The notes: a model not told the origin generated them from the letters alone. Counted from the first letter of the stretch, positions 32,825-43,013 are shown. The stretch: DNA of 64,000 bases from Saprospiraceae bacterium (GCA_041392805.1 JAWKLJ010000002.1:697001-761000), one strand, 5' to 3'. Numbers and translations: made by a program.

Positions 32825-35188
32825 ATGAGTTTTCGAAATTGTTTTTTAACTATTTCTTTTGTACTAAGCTATGGCTTTTTGGTTGCCCAGACCACCGTTT
32901 CCATTTTTGGTAAAGTATTAGATGCTAAAACAAAGGAACCCCTCATTGGCGTCAATATCATCCTGGAAGGTACAGAAAAGGGTACGACTACCGACCTTGA
33001 TGGCCGTTATGAACTCAAGGGAATTTCTCCTGGAAGTTATAATATCACAGCAAGTTACCTCGGGTACCAGGTCAATACTCGCAGTAATATTATTATCCAA
33101 TCGAAGGGAAATGATGATATCAACTTTGAGCTGCTGGAGGGAGGCCTGAATCTGGAAATGGTAGTCGTAAAGGCCAGCCCTTTCCAGACGAATCGATCGA
33201 CCCCTTTATCGCTACAGACCTTATCTCCTGATGAGATCAAGACCTACCCAGGCGGCAATAATGATATTGCTAAAGTGGTACAAAGTCTGCCCGGTGTTTC
33301 CGGGTCTATAGGAGGGTTCAGAAATGATGTCATCATTCGTGGTGGGGCACCCAATGAGAACGTCTACTATTTAGATGGCATTGAAATTCCGAATATCAAT
33401 CATTTTAGCACACAAGGAAGTGCTGGTGGGCCAGTTGGATTGCTGAATGTTGATTTTATTGAAAAGGTCGAACTTTCTTCTTCTGCCTTTGGCGCCCAAT
33501 ATGATAACCCCCTGAGTGGCGTCCTCCAGTTTGATCAGCGAACCGGAAATCCCAGGGAGCGACAAACCAACCTTCGCATCAGTGCCAGCGAAGCGGCCTT
33601 GACGACAGAAGGGCCATTGTTTAAAGGCAAGGATGAGGCCTCAAATACCAGCTATATTTTATCCGTAAGAAGAAGTTATTTACAATTGTTGTTTGAATTG
33701 ATCGGGCTACCCATCAGGCCTGATTACTGGGATTATCAATATAAAATAAACCATAAGATTGATGAGTATAATACCCTCTTCCTTACTGGAATAGGATCAG
33801 TTGATGATTTTAGTGTAAAAGCCCCCGACGATTATGATCCAGAACAGCAAGCTGTTTTAGACCAGGTTCCAGTCATAAAGCAATGGACCACTACCGCTGG
33901 TGTGGGATGGAAAAACCGATTGAAAAATGGGAAAGGAATCATGAATACTTATTTGAGTGTCAATATTCTAAACAATGATTTTTCCCGTTACCAAGACAAT
34001 GAAAACCTTAGCGGGCTGGTTTTTCGCAACAATAGCCGAGAAACGGAACAAAAATTGAGATATGCCTACACTCGTTTTATAAAGGACTGGTCCATCACAG
34101 CTGGTGCCAATGTAACACGGGCCATTTATGCCAACGAAACGGAGGATTTTGCATTCAATAATCAGTTTCTAACTGAAATAGATTTTTGGAAATATGGTTT
34201 GTTTGGACAGGCCACTAAAACCTTTTTAGAGGGTCGGTTGGATTTCTCTGCCGGCTTCAGGGTCGACGATAATTCCTATACAGCGGAGTCTTCCACCTTG
34301 TTGAAAACATTTTCGCCTAGGGTGGCATTGAGTTATGTATTGGATAGTGCAAACAATTGGCGTTTGAGTACTTCTATTGGCAAATACTATAAAATTGCAC
34401 CCTATACAATATTGGGCTACCAGAATAGGGATGGTTTTTTTTCCAATAAGTCCGTTCCTTACATCGGTAGCCTGCATGTGGTAGCTGGTCTGGAGTACCG
34501 CCTGGGTACTTTTGGTAAAATCAGCGCAGAAACCTTTTACAAACGATATTCAAACTATCCAATTTCTGTTGCAGATGGTGTCTCTTTGGCTAACAAGGGG
34601 GCAGATTTTTCTGTTTTGGGCAATGAGGAAGTCATCAGTGATGGCCAAGGGCGGACTTATGGTTTGGAACTTTTATACCAGCAAAAGCTCTATAGGAATT
34701 TTTATGCCATTTTAGCTTACACCCTTTTTAAAAGCGAATTTACAGGATTAGAAGGAGCGTATTTACCTTCGGTATGGGATAGCCGTCACCTGGTTTCCTT
34801 TACGGGAGGGTATAAGGCTCCTCGAAATTGGGAATTTAGCCTACGATACAGGTATGCCGGAAATACGCCTTATGCGCCAGTGGATGTTGATCAATCACTT
34901 CCGGTTTATCCGGTTTTGGTGTTTGATTACAATGATTTGGGGACCTCAAGGCTGGCTCCTTTCAATCAATTGGATATCCGAATTGATAAAAAATGGAATT
35001 TCCGAGCCCTAACCCTTAACGTTTACCTCGAAGTTCAAAATGCCTTGGCTCAAAATTCGCCGGATGTACCTTCTTTTGGACTAGACAGAGATGAACAAGG
35101 TAAGGTTATTGAGCCTTTGCGACTGGTGGAGGTGATTAATTCACCTAACTCGGTCCTGCCAATAATTGGCCTTGCCATTGACTTTTGA
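32825..35188 (+). CDS. TonB-dependent outer-membrane receptor
   Basis: A 787-residue outer-membrane transporter. Signal peptide (FVLSYGFLVAQ), then a carboxypeptidase-regulatory-like domain (residues about 25-110, IFGKVLDAKTKEPLIGVNIILEGTEKGTTTDLDGRYELKGI), a plug domain (about 120-235, DIAKVVQSLPGVSGSIGGFRNDVIIRGGAPNENVYYLDGIEIP) and a barrel to the last residue, ending IIGLAIDF with a terminal Phe. It lacks the length of SusC proteins (about 1000 residues) and has no adjacent SusD. The DUF-type lipoprotein 98 bp downstream is co-directional and may be a partner. The substrate is unknown; the region shows no heme or siderophore genes. Confidence 0.9.
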   Translation: MSFRNCFLTISFVLSYGFLVAQTTVSIFGKVLDAKTKEPLIGVNIILEGTEKGTTTDLDGRYELKGISPGSYNITASYLGYQVNTRSNIIIQSKGNDDINFELLEGGLNLEMVVVKASPFQTNRSTPLSLQTLSPDEIKTYPGGNNDIAKVVQSLPGVSGSIGGFRNDVIIRGGAPNENVYYLDGIEIPNINHFSTQGSAGGPVGLLNVDFIEKVELSSSAFGAQYDNPLSGVLQFDQRTGNPRERQTNLRISASEAALTTEGPLFKGKDEASNTSYILSVRRSYLQLLFELIGLPIRPDYWDYQYKINHKIDEYNTLFLTGIGSVDDFSVKAPDDYDPEQQAVLDQVPVIKQWTTTAGVGWKNRLKNGKGIMNTYLSVNILNNDFSRYQDNENLSGLVFRNNSRETEQKLRYAYTRFIKDWSITAGANVTRAIYANETEDFAFNNQFLTEIDFWKYGLFGQATKTFLEGRLDFSAGFRVDDNSYTAESSTLLKTFSPRVALSYVLDSANNWRLSTSIGKYYKIAPYTILGYQNRDGFFSNKSVPYIGSLHVVAGLEYRLGTFGKISAETFYKRYSNYPISVADGVSLANKGADFSVLGNEEVISDGQGRTYGLELLYQQKLYRNFYAILAYTLFKSEFTGLEGAYLPSVWDSRHLVSFTGGYKAPRNWEFSLRYRYAGNTPYAPVDVDQSLPVYPVLVFDYNDLGTSRLAPFNQLDIRIDKKWNFRALTLNVYLEVQNALAQNSPDVPSFGLDRDEQGKVIEPLRLVEVINSPNSVLPIIGLAIDF

Positions 35189-35286
35189 GTGAATTCAATA
35201 TAAAAAAATAGCTTCTCCTTTTCTTCAGGCAGCATATTTGCTACAACAAGGGTCTACACCATTAGACAAGTAACGAAAGAAAAAAG

Positions 35287-36270
35287 ATGAGCATGCGATT
35301 TCGCCGGCTTTACTTAGCAATACTGGGCTTAGCCCTGGTGGGCTGCCAAAAGAATGAAGATATATTTGTACCAGATGAGTTGGGATTAGATGAGCTCCAG
35401 GGTGAAATCAATCATTTGTTAGCACAGATGCCTTTTGAAGAGGAGGTATTTCAATGGGTGGCTAATAAATCTAATACTTTTTTCACTCGTACAGGCGCCA
35501 GATTGAGTTTCCCTGAAAACGCGTTTGTTCGTCTTGATGGAGAAACAGATTTATCAGGCGTGGTTGAGGTGAGGATAAAGGAGGTGGTGCGAAAAGGCGA
35601 CATGATTCGCTGCCAGGTTCCAACGATGATTGGGGATAACCTCCTGGAAACTTTTGGCGCCTTGCATATTGAAGCGGAGCTTGGAGGTGTAAAATTGGTC
35701 CTGAAAGCAGGCGTGAAAATAGATTGGGATATCCCAAGTGAAGATTTTAATGCAGCGTTGGATTTGTTTTACGGGTTGGAAGGTGTAGGGACAAATGTCC
35801 GCTGGGTAGGTGCCACCGAGGTGTTCACCAACCAGGAACCTGTTCGCCCAGTTAAAATTTTGACACCCGAAGGGGCGTCGCTTAATGCATACAAAGCTCA
35901 ACCCCAGCAACTGGGTTGGTGGAGTTGTAGTCGAATGGTTGTGTCAGAAGTGGAGGCTGAACAAATGCAATTGAAAATTGATTCGCCAGCTTTTTTTGTT
36001 GGACAAAACACTGCCGTTTATTTAGTTTTTGAAAATAGACAGACTGTCGTGCCCCTCATTTGGAATGAGATGGAAGGCGATGGTCAATTTTCCTCGCCGT
36101 TGGTACCGGTGGGGGAAGATATAATTGTGGTAGCGATTGCTGAGGGGGCATCAGGGCGTTCATTTTTAGGTTTCAGAACCATCGAAACGGAACGTTCCAT
36201 GCAAACACTCACTCTTCCCCTGGTTCAGCGATCGCTACATACCATTCAGCTATTCTTGAATAGCCTTTGA
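35287..36270 (+). CDS. Lipoprotein of unknown function next to TonB receptor
   Basis: A 327-residue protein with a lipobox (LAILGLALVGC, Cys about residue 20; start at 35287, or Met3 at 35293). The mature part begins with acidic residues and contains RTGARLSFPENAFVRLDG and VRIKEVVRKGDMIRC followed by a beta-rich region with GALHIEAELGGVKLVLKAGVKIDWDIPS. The 'F/IPxNAFV..DG.....V.V.. E' pattern occurs in Bacteroidota surface lipoproteins of unknown role. Probably co-transcribed with the TonB receptor, since a terminator follows this gene and none lies between. A function as a surface component of the uptake system is inference. Confidence 0.7.
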   Translation: MSMRFRRLYLAILGLALVGCQKNEDIFVPDELGLDELQGEINHLLAQMPFEEEVFQWVANKSNTFFTRTGARLSFPENAFVRLDGETDLSGVVEVRIKEVVRKGDMIRCQVPTMIGDNLLETFGALHIEAELGGVKLVLKAGVKIDWDIPSEDFNAALDLFYGLEGVGTNVRWVGATEVFTNQEPVRPVKILTPEGASLNAYKAQPQQLGWWSCSRMVVSEVEAEQMQLKIDSPAFFVGQNTAVYLVFENRQTVVPLIWNEMEGDGQFSSPLVPVGEDIIVVAIAEGASGRSFLGFRTIETERSMQTLTLPLVQRSLHTIQLFLNSL

Positions 36271-36315
36271 TGGTCCCTGAAATGAGTTAACACCGTTTTC
36301 CTTCATGATAGCTTT

Positions 36316-36345
36316 GGCCGCCTTTAGGGCGGCCTTGTTTTTTTT
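36316..36345 (+). terminator. Intrinsic terminator after lipoprotein gene
   Basis: GGCCGCC (36316-36322) pairs perfectly with GGCGGCC (36328-36334) around a TTTAG loop, followed by TTGTTTTTTTTA. Positioned 45 bp after the lipoprotein stop and before the convergent rnr gene. Confidence 0.8.
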
Positions 36346-36381
36346 AGCTATTTTTTGTTTTATAGTTTATGCTTTTACAGC

Positions 36382-38559
36382 TTAACTTTCCTCTGGTACA
36401 TCTGCCCAAGCCATATCAATCCGACGTCGATTTAGATCAGTATCCACAATCTTTACCCAGATATTATCACCCATTTTTAAGGTCTGGCCAGAACGAAGGC
36501 CTGTTATTTTGAGTCGACTGGAAGCCAATTCAAAGGGTTCTGGAAGCGTATTGTAACTGACCATTCCTTCGCAGTGATTGGCTTTGAGTACAACGTAGAT
36601 ACCATAATCAGATAAGCCAGAGACATAGCCCTCGAAGGTTTCGCCAAGGTGCTTTTCGATAAATTCTACTTGTTTGTATTTGACGGATTCCCGTTCAGCA
36701 TCCATCGCTTTGCGTTCTTGCTGAGAAATGTGGCGACATTCTTCCTCCAGGGCTTCTTTTTTCACCCTATAGGACTCTCCTTTACCAAGATTGAGTGCTA
36801 GGATGCGATGAGCCAGTATGTCCGAATAGCGGCGGATGGGTGAGGTGAAATGGCTATAATACTCGAAACCAAGACCATAGTGGCCGATGTTTTCGGTAGA
36901 ATAGGCAGCCTTGGCCATGGTTCGGATGGCTATGGGTTCCAGCAGCTTCAAGGCAGGAATCTTTTCGGACGCTTTCACCAGGCGATTGTAGGAACGGGCA
37001 ATTTCTTCTTTAGAACTGATATCCATTTCAAAGCCAAACTCTCTGGCAAAGCGGGCAAATTCTTCCACGCGATCGGGGTCGGGCTCATCGTGAATCCGAT
37101 AGACGAAAGGAATTTCATGATCGATTCCTTTTTTGTGAATATAAGTGGCCACTTCTCGATTGGCTAAGAGCATGAAATCTTCGATTAGCATATTGGAGTC
37201 TTTTCGCTCCTTGACATAGACTTCCAAGGGCGTACCTTGGTCATCCAATCGGAATTTCACTTCTTGTGTTTCGAAATTAATTGATCCTTGTTTAAACCGT
37301 TCCTGACGAAGTTTCAGTGCAATGCGATTGAGTAGTTTTAATTCGCTTTCGAAGGGGCCTCCTTCGCTTTCCAATACAGCCTGAGCTTCCTCATAGGTAA
37401 ACCGATGATTGGAATGAATAATGGTCCGGCCAAACCATCGACTTTGTACCTTATCATTTTTATCAAAAACAAACACGGCAGAAAAAGTCAACTTATCTTC
37501 ATGTGGCCGCAGGGAGCATAGTTCATTCGACAAACGCTCTGGCAACATCGGAAGTACGCGGTCAACCAGGTAAACGGAAGTAGAGCGCTGGAAAGCCTCT
37601 TTGTCCAAGGCGGTTCCTGGTAGGACATAATGCGCAACGTCTGCGATATGCACACCTATTTCACAATGGCCATTATCCAGGAATTGGATGGATAGCGCAT
37701 CATCGAAGTCCTTTGCGGTATCCGGGTCAATCGTAAAGGTCGTCACTTCTCGCATGTCACGGCGGAGGCTTATTTCCTCCTCGGTAATGGCCGTCGGCAA
37801 TTTTTCGGCAATGGCGAGTGCTTCCTCCGAAAAAATAAGGTCGAAGCCTTTATTGATCAAAATGGCTTTCATCTCAATATCATGGCTACCCGCCTCACCC
37901 AACACAACCATGACCTTTCCTTCTGGGTCGCGCTGTGGTCCTCGTTCCCAATTGATTATTTTTACGGTCACTTTTTCGCCATCAGCGGAACCTTTGGTAT
38001 TTTCAAGTGCGACAAATATATCGAGAGGTGTTCCCATGCCATCTGTTGTAACAATGGCATGTTTAGGAAAAAGGTGAATGGTACCAATGAAAGATTCTCT
38101 GGCTCTCTCCAGGATTTCTTCTATTTCTCCTTCCATTTTTCTGCGGTCATGGCGTAACCACGCTTTGACTTTTACCTTATCGCCATGCATAGCCGATTTG
38201 GTATGTTTGGCTGCTACATAGATATCGTGTTCCAGATCGGGCACTATGATATAAGCCGCCCCCGTTCGGGTCAAATCTACTTTACCCTCATAAGTACTAA
38301 AAGCTTTATTGGAACTTCTGGCAGGATAGCCTAATTTGAACTTGTAATCAGAAGTGGTTTGGAGCTGATTCCCCTCAACCAATTTCATTAATGCACTTTG
38401 AACACTATCTTTAGAATTATCGATCTTAAGTTTTCGAATAATTTGTTTGGCGTTAAAAGGTTTTTTTTGGTGTCGTTTGAATAGCCGTAGAATTTCACTT
38501 TGTAGTTTTTGGGGCCTGAGTAGCGCACCTTTAACTTTTGTTTTTTTGTTTTTTGTCAT
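36382..38559 (-). CDS. rnr: Ribonuclease R
   Basis: A 725-residue 3'-5' exoribonuclease. A basic N-terminus and winged-helix region (residues about 1-75) precede cold-shock-type OB domains (about 80-235), the RNB catalytic domain (about 260-590) with TFTIDPDTAKDFDDALS and the Asp cluster (IHIADVAHYV), RVLPMLPERLSNELCSL and YRIHDEPDP, and a C-terminal S1 domain (about 640-720, GETFEGYVSGLSDYGIYVVL). It degrades structured RNA in rRNA turnover and quality control. The start ATG overlaps the stop codon of the gene upstream (TAATG), so translation is probably coupled. Length is slightly short compared with E. coli RNase R (813), missing part of the basic tail. Confidence 0.95.
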   Translation of the reverse strand: MTKNKKTKVKGALLRPQKLQSEILRLFKRHQKKPFNAKQIIRKLKIDNSKDSVQSALMKLVEGNQLQTTSDYKFKLGYPARSSNKAFSTYEGKVDLTRTGAAYIIVPDLEHDIYVAAKHTKSAMHGDKVKVKAWLRHDRRKMEGEIEEILERARESFIGTIHLFPKHAIVTTDGMGTPLDIFVALENTKGSADGEKVTVKIINWERGPQRDPEGKVMVVLGEAGSHDIEMKAILINKGFDLIFSEEALAIAEKLPTAITEEEISLRRDMREVTTFTIDPDTAKDFDDALSIQFLDNGHCEIGVHIADVAHYVLPGTALDKEAFQRSTSVYLVDRVLPMLPERLSNELCSLRPHEDKLTFSAVFVFDKNDKVQSRWFGRTIIHSNHRFTYEEAQAVLESEGGPFESELKLLNRIALKLRQERFKQGSINFETQEVKFRLDDQGTPLEVYVKERKDSNMLIEDFMLLANREVATYIHKKGIDHEIPFVYRIHDEPDPDRVEEFARFAREFGFEMDISSKEEIARSYNRLVKASEKIPALKLLEPIAIRTMAKAAYSTENIGHYGLGFEYYSHFTSPIRRYSDILAHRILALNLGKGESYRVKKEALEEECRHISQQERKAMDAERESVKYKQVEFIEKHLGETFEGYVSGLSDYGIYVVLKANHCEGMVSYNTLPEPFELASSRLKITGLRSGQTLKMGDNIWVKIVDTDLNRRRIDMAWADVPEES

Positions 38560-39071
38560 TATATATTTTCAATGTTACCATCGGGAAGTATCTCCATTTG
38601 ATAAGCCGTATTATTTGTAGCGCTAAAATCGGAGGAGTGGGCATTTGACTGGCCGGAAGCAACAGAGATCATCCAGTCTTCATCGATTGTGGCTACAGAG
38701 TGGGTCAACATCTCCCCGTCAAAAAAAGTTCCCGCAATGACTCTTTTTTCTATGACGTTGCCTACCTGATCAAAAGTAACCAGGTTGTAGCTATAATTGA
38801 GGAGGCTGGCTTTCCAATACACCACTACGTGAATAGGTTCCACGCTTTTTAGGCGAAAACAGGCGACGAATTCGGTCGTTTCATCGGGTAATTCTTCTTC
38901 TAATGGTAGAATAAAAGTATCAATTAAGGCGATAGGTAGCGGTAAATTGGCGGTATCGAAGGCATGATGAGAATCTTCCCCAAGAATAATAGGAGGCTCA
39001 AGCACAGGAAATTGCTCCAGGAAGGAGGCAAAGCTTACTTTTTTTAGTTTAATGTTTTCCATTTTATGCAT
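38559..39071 (-). CDS. Small protein of unknown function, coupled to rnr
   Basis: A 170-residue soluble acidic protein, MHKMENIKLKKVSFASFLEQF (Met4 at 39062 is an alternative start). A repeated pattern of short strands (FVACFRLKSVEPIHVVVYWKASLL, YNLVTFDQVGNVIEKRVIAGT, DEDWMISVASGQSNAHSSDFSA) suggests a beta-rich fold. I recognise no family. Its stop overlaps the rnr start by one base, so it sits upstream in the same operon. A role in RNA metabolism is possible, but only from position. Confidence 0.65.
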   Translation of the reverse strand: MHKMENIKLKKVSFASFLEQFPVLEPPIILGEDSHHAFDTANLPLPIALIDTFILPLEEELPDETTEFVACFRLKSVEPIHVVVYWKASLLNYSYNLVTFDQVGNVIEKRVIAGTFFDGEMLTHSVATIDEDWMISVASGQSNAHSSDFSATNNTAYQMEILPDGNIENI

Positions 39072-39229
39072 TCAAGTTAAGATGATGGCATGAACTGAGC
39101 CATCTTCTTTTCATATAACCAATATTCAAAGATAAGGTTGATTTGTGAATTGACATCTATTGCCAGAGGAGGGAATTAATTTGTAATGATTCTAAATAAA
39201 ACGTCTATGGAATTGAAATTAAACAAGAA

Positions 39230-39262
39230 TTGGGCGAAGCGGCTTATAAAGTATAGATTTGC
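39230..39262 (+). promoter_or_regulatory. Promoter of sdhCAB
   Basis: TTG at 39230-39232, a 22-nt spacer and TAGATTTG at 39255-39262 fit the Bacteroidota consensus. The leader to the sdhC ATG is about 90 nt. Confidence 0.5.
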
Positions 39263-39357
39263 GATGTTTGGTATATAAACCAATTATTGCCTAAGCATAT
39301 GGCTAATATTCCAAAGCAAATTGTAAGAAGACACGAAAAAACCTAAAAGTAAAAAAC

Positions 39358-40050
39358 ATGAATTGGTTTTCCAGGTTTCTAACCTCATCAATTGGTAAGA
39401 AACTACTGATGAGTCTTACTGGTTTATTTTTGATTTCCTTTCTCATTGTACACCTAATCGGAAATTTACAATTATTGATTAATGATGGTGGAGAAAAATT
39501 TAACGTCTATGCTAAATTCATGACGACCAACCCCATCATTAAAACGACCTCTTATTTATTGTATTTTTCAATTTTGCTTCATGCCATACAAGGCTTGTTG
39601 ATATGGCGTCAGAATGTGGTAGCAAGAGGGCAAGGGTACGCTGTAAAGGTGACGAAGTCGGTGAATACATCCGCTAAATTTTCCAGTAATATGGGATGGT
39701 TAGGTACCATCATCCTAATTTTTATTTTCATTCATTTGTATCAATTCTGGTTGCAAATGAAACTAGGTAACCTTCCTATGGCTACCTATGGGGGCGAAGA
39801 ATACAAAGATTTATATGCTATTGTATCTGTGGCCTATGAAAATATTTTTTACGTAATTTTTTATGTGGTTTCCATGGCGATTATCGCTTTCCACCTGTGG
39901 CATGGATTCCAAAGTGCGTTTCAAACGCTTGGACTGAACCATAAAAAATATACGCCTTTTATTCAATTTATAGGTAAGGTAATTGCTGTGGTGATCCCGG
40001 TTGGTTTTGCCATTATTCCTATTGCCATGTATCTTTTGAGGAACGCTTAA
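39358..40050 (+). CDS. sdhC: Succinate dehydrogenase cytochrome b subunit
   Basis: A 230-residue integral membrane subunit of the diheme, single-subunit type (as in Wolinella/Bacteroides fumarate reductase). Five hydrophobic helices are visible, with candidate heme-ligand histidines in LIVHLIGNLQL, ILLHAIQGLLIW, FIHLYQFWL and IAFHLWHGFQSAF. It anchors SdhAB to the inner membrane and passes electrons to or from menaquinone. First gene of sdhCAB, 12 bp before sdhA. Typical length and order for Bacteroidota. Confidence 0.95.
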   Translation: MNWFSRFLTSSIGKKLLMSLTGLFLISFLIVHLIGNLQLLINDGGEKFNVYAKFMTTNPIIKTTSYLLYFSILLHAIQGLLIWRQNVVARGQGYAVKVTKSVNTSAKFSSNMGWLGTIILIFIFIHLYQFWLQMKLGNLPMATYGGEEYKDLYAIVSVAYENIFYVIFYVVSMAIIAFHLWHGFQSAFQTLGLNHKKYTPFIQFIGKVIAVVIPVGFAIIPIAMYLLRNA

Positions 40051-40062
40051 ACGAAATGGACT

Positions 40063-42063
40063 ATGAAACTAGAAGGTAAAGTACCTCCTGGCCCACTAGC
40101 AGATAAGTGGACTCGTTATAAGTCGACGATTCCGTTGGTGGCTCCGAATAATAAAAGAAGAATTGAAATCATTGTAGTTGGTACAGGATTAGCTGGTGCC
40201 AGTGCGGCGGCAACCCTGGGTGAACTGGGTTACCAGGTGAAATGTTTTACTTTTCATGATAGCCCCAGGCGAGCCCATAGTATTGCTGCCCAAGGTGGTA
40301 TAAATGCTGCTAAGAATTATCAAAATGACGGTGATAGTGTTTATCGCCTATTTTATGATACGATTAAAGGTGGCGATTATCGTTCCCGAGAGGGAAATGT
40401 TCATCGTTTGGCAGAAGCTAGTGTCAGTATCATTGACCAAGCGGTAGCCCAAGGGGTTCCCTTTGCACGGGATTATGGTGGATTATTGGACAATCGCTCT
40501 TTTGGTGGGGTGCAAGTAAGTAGAACCTTCTATGCAAGGGGGCAAACGGGGCAGCAATTGCTAATAGGCGCCTATCAGGCTTTGTCACGGCAGATTGCTT
40601 TGGGTACGGTAGAGATGTATAATCGCCATGAAATGCTGGATATTGTAAAGGTAGATGGGGTGGCTCGGGGGATTATTGCAAGGAATTTATTAACGGGTAA
40701 ACTAGAGCGTTTTGCGGGTCACTGTGTTGTTTTAGCGACGGGCGGTTATGGCAATATCTTTTATTTGTCGACCAATGCCATGAATTGTAATGTATCGGCG
40801 GCATGGCGGGCAGTGCGACGAGGTGCGCTAATGGCTAATCCTTGTTTTACGCAGATTCACCCCACTTGCATCCCGGTTTCAGGCGATTATCAATCCAAGT
40901 TGACCTTGATGTCTGAAAGTTTGCGAAACGATGGTCGGGTCTGGGTGCCTAAAAAGCATGAAGATGCCAAAGCTATCCGTGAAGGACGGAAAACAGGATT
41001 GGATATTCCGGAAGCAGAAAGAGATTACTTTTTAGAGCGCAGGTACCCTGCCTTTGGCAACCTGGTACCGAGGGACGTAGCTTCAAGGGCGGCCAAGGTG
41101 GCCTGTGATGAAGGATTGGGGGTTAGTCCGACGGGCCTTGCGGTTTACCTGGATTTTTCTGCTGCTTTTGAGCGGTATGGCAAATCTGCCGCTAGTGTCC
41201 AAGGTATTCACCATCCAGATAAGGCAACCATCATTGCACTAGGGCAGAAAGTAGTAGCGGAGCAATATGGAAATCTTTTCGAAATGTATGAAAAGATCAC
41301 TGGTGAAAACCCTTACATTATGCCGATGAAAATTTATCCGGCGGTGCACTATACGATGGGTGGATTGTGGGTAGATTACAATTTAGAAACGAATGTGCCT
41401 GGCTTATTTGCTTTGGGAGAGGCCAACTTCTCCGACCACGGGGCTAATCGATTGGGTGCATCGGCCTTGATGCAGGGGTTGGCAGATGGCTACTTTGTCA
41501 TTCCCTATACCATTGGCACCTTTTTATCAAAGGATATTCGAACGCCTAATTTTGATCCGAACAGTGACGCTTTCATGGATGCGGAAAAAGAGGTCAAGGG
41601 AAGGATAGACCAACTATTAAGCATTAAAGGAAATCAATCCATCGAAAGTTTTCATCGACGCTTGGGTAAGATTATGTGGGATTATTGTGGGATGTCACGG
41701 AGTGCGGAGGGCTTAAAGCATGCCCGACAGGAAGTGGTTGAACTCCGCAAGGAATATTATCAGGATGTTTTTGTACCGGGTTCAAATGATGAGTTCAATC
41801 CAGAGTTAGAAAAGGCTTTGCGTGTGGCAGATTTTATGGAAATGGCGGAAGTGATGATTTTGGATGCCTTGAATAGAGAGGAATCATGTGGTGGCCACTT
41901 CCGGGAAGAGTACCAATCTGAAGAAGGAGAGGCGGTGCGAAGGGATGATGAATTTGCCTACGTAGCGGCCTGGGAATACAAGGGTTGGGACGAAGAACCT
42001 GTACTGCATAAAGAAGAATTAGTATTTGAGGAAGTGGAATTAAAAACACGTTCTTACAAATAA
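40063..42063 (+). CDS. sdhA: Succinate dehydrogenase/fumarate reductase flavoprotein subunit
   Basis: A 666-residue catalytic subunit. The dinucleotide-binding motif VGTGLAGASAAATLGELG (residues about 38-55), the FAD-attachment region SPRRAHSIAAQGGINAAKNY (about 67-86) and the active-site DVASRAAK (about 339-346, catalytic Arg) are present. It oxidises succinate to fumarate. Second gene of sdhCAB; the frame ends 100-111 bp before sdhB. Length is standard for the Bacteroidota form. Confidence 0.97.
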   Translation: MKLEGKVPPGPLADKWTRYKSTIPLVAPNNKRRIEIIVVGTGLAGASAAATLGELGYQVKCFTFHDSPRRAHSIAAQGGINAAKNYQNDGDSVYRLFYDTIKGGDYRSREGNVHRLAEASVSIIDQAVAQGVPFARDYGGLLDNRSFGGVQVSRTFYARGQTGQQLLIGAYQALSRQIALGTVEMYNRHEMLDIVKVDGVARGIIARNLLTGKLERFAGHCVVLATGGYGNIFYLSTNAMNCNVSAAWRAVRRGALMANPCFTQIHPTCIPVSGDYQSKLTLMSESLRNDGRVWVPKKHEDAKAIREGRKTGLDIPEAERDYFLERRYPAFGNLVPRDVASRAAKVACDEGLGVSPTGLAVYLDFSAAFERYGKSAASVQGIHHPDKATIIALGQKVVAEQYGNLFEMYEKITGENPYIMPMKIYPAVHYTMGGLWVDYNLETNVPGLFALGEANFSDHGANRLGASALMQGLADGYFVIPYTIGTFLSKDIRTPNFDPNSDAFMDAEKEVKGRIDQLLSIKGNQSIESFHRRLGKIMWDYCGMSRSAEGLKHARQEVVELRKEYYQDVFVPGSNDEFNPELEKALRVADFMEMAEVMILDALNREESCGGHFREEYQSEEGEAVRRDDEFAYVAAWEYKGWDEEPVLHKEELVFEEVELKTRSYK

Positions 42064-42174
42064 GGAATGAGTTCCAAATTGATGAACTAAGGGTTTATTT
42101 GAAAGGCGACCTTTTATCCTTAATTGGGGTGACTAAAGGTATTTTCAAATTAGCCTAAAAACATGCATCATATT

Positions 42175-42930
42175 ATGAAGCTAACGCTTAAAATCTGGCG
42201 GCAAGAAAATGGTAGTAAAAAAGGGAACTTTTCAACTTACCAATTAAATGATGTCAATGACCACATGTCTTTTCTAGAGATGTTGGATGTATTAAATGAA
42301 GAGCTAATTGGCAAAAAGGAGATGCCGGTAGCTTTTGAGCATGATTGTAGGGAAGGGATTTGTGGCGCCTGTAGTATGGTGATCAATGGTCAACCGCACG
42401 GCCCAATGGGAGGAACCACTACTTGCCAACTACACATGAGGCATTTTAATGATGGCGACACCATCGTAATTGAGCCATTTCGGGCAAAGGCTTTTCCCGT
42501 TGTTCGGGATTTAGTGGTAGATCGCAGTGCTTTTGATCGGATTATTCAGGTGGGTGGTTTTGTATCCGTTAATACGGGGCAAGCGCAGGACGCCAATGCT
42601 ATTCCAATTGAAAAAGATATTGCTTCTGCGGCTTTTGATGCTGCGACCTGTATTGGTTGTGGGGCATGTGTAGCAGCCTGCCCGAATGCATCAGCCATGC
42701 TTTTTACTTCTGCTAAAGTGGCTCATTTATCGCTGGTACCACAGGGCAAGGTAGAAGCCAAACGGCGGGTACAAGCGATGGTTAAACAAATGGACGAAGA
42801 AGGATTCGGTAATTGTTCGAATGTTACGGCATGTGAGGCAGAGTGCCCCAAAGAGATTTCAGTGGAGAACATTGCCAAAATGAATCGAGAATATCTTAGC
42901 GCTGTTTTTGGTTCGGAAACTTCGGTTTAG
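42175..42930 (+). CDS. sdhB: Succinate dehydrogenase iron-sulfur subunit
   Basis: A 251-residue electron-transfer subunit. The [2Fe-2S] ligands are in CREGICGACSMVINGQ plus a downstream Cys (TTTCQLHM), and the [4Fe-4S]/[3Fe-4S] ligands in CIGCGACVAACPNAS and CSNVTACEAECPKE. The frame opens at 42163 (four residues earlier), but MKLTLKIWRQENG is the usual N-terminus, so 42175 was chosen. Last gene of sdhCAB; a strong terminator lies 84 bp after its stop. Confidence 0.96.
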   Translation: MKLTLKIWRQENGSKKGNFSTYQLNDVNDHMSFLEMLDVLNEELIGKKEMPVAFEHDCREGICGACSMVINGQPHGPMGGTTTCQLHMRHFNDGDTIVIEPFRAKAFPVVRDLVVDRSAFDRIIQVGGFVSVNTGQAQDANAIPIEKDIASAAFDAATCIGCGACVAACPNASAMLFTSAKVAHLSLVPQGKVEAKRRVQAMVKQMDEEGFGNCSNVTACEAECPKEISVENIAKMNREYLSAVFGSETSV

Positions 42931-43013
42931 GAGCCAACCTTTTTGCTTATTCGGGTGTCTTTATTACAATATGTATCGATTGTACAAAGTTACCCTTCAG
43001 ATAAAAGTTTTGC

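Noticed and set aside
32825..36270. TonB receptor and lipoprotein as a SusC/SusD pair
   Set aside because: The receptor is too short for SusC and the lipoprotein lacks SusD's helical repeats and C-terminal ADVLLMEAEA-type block.
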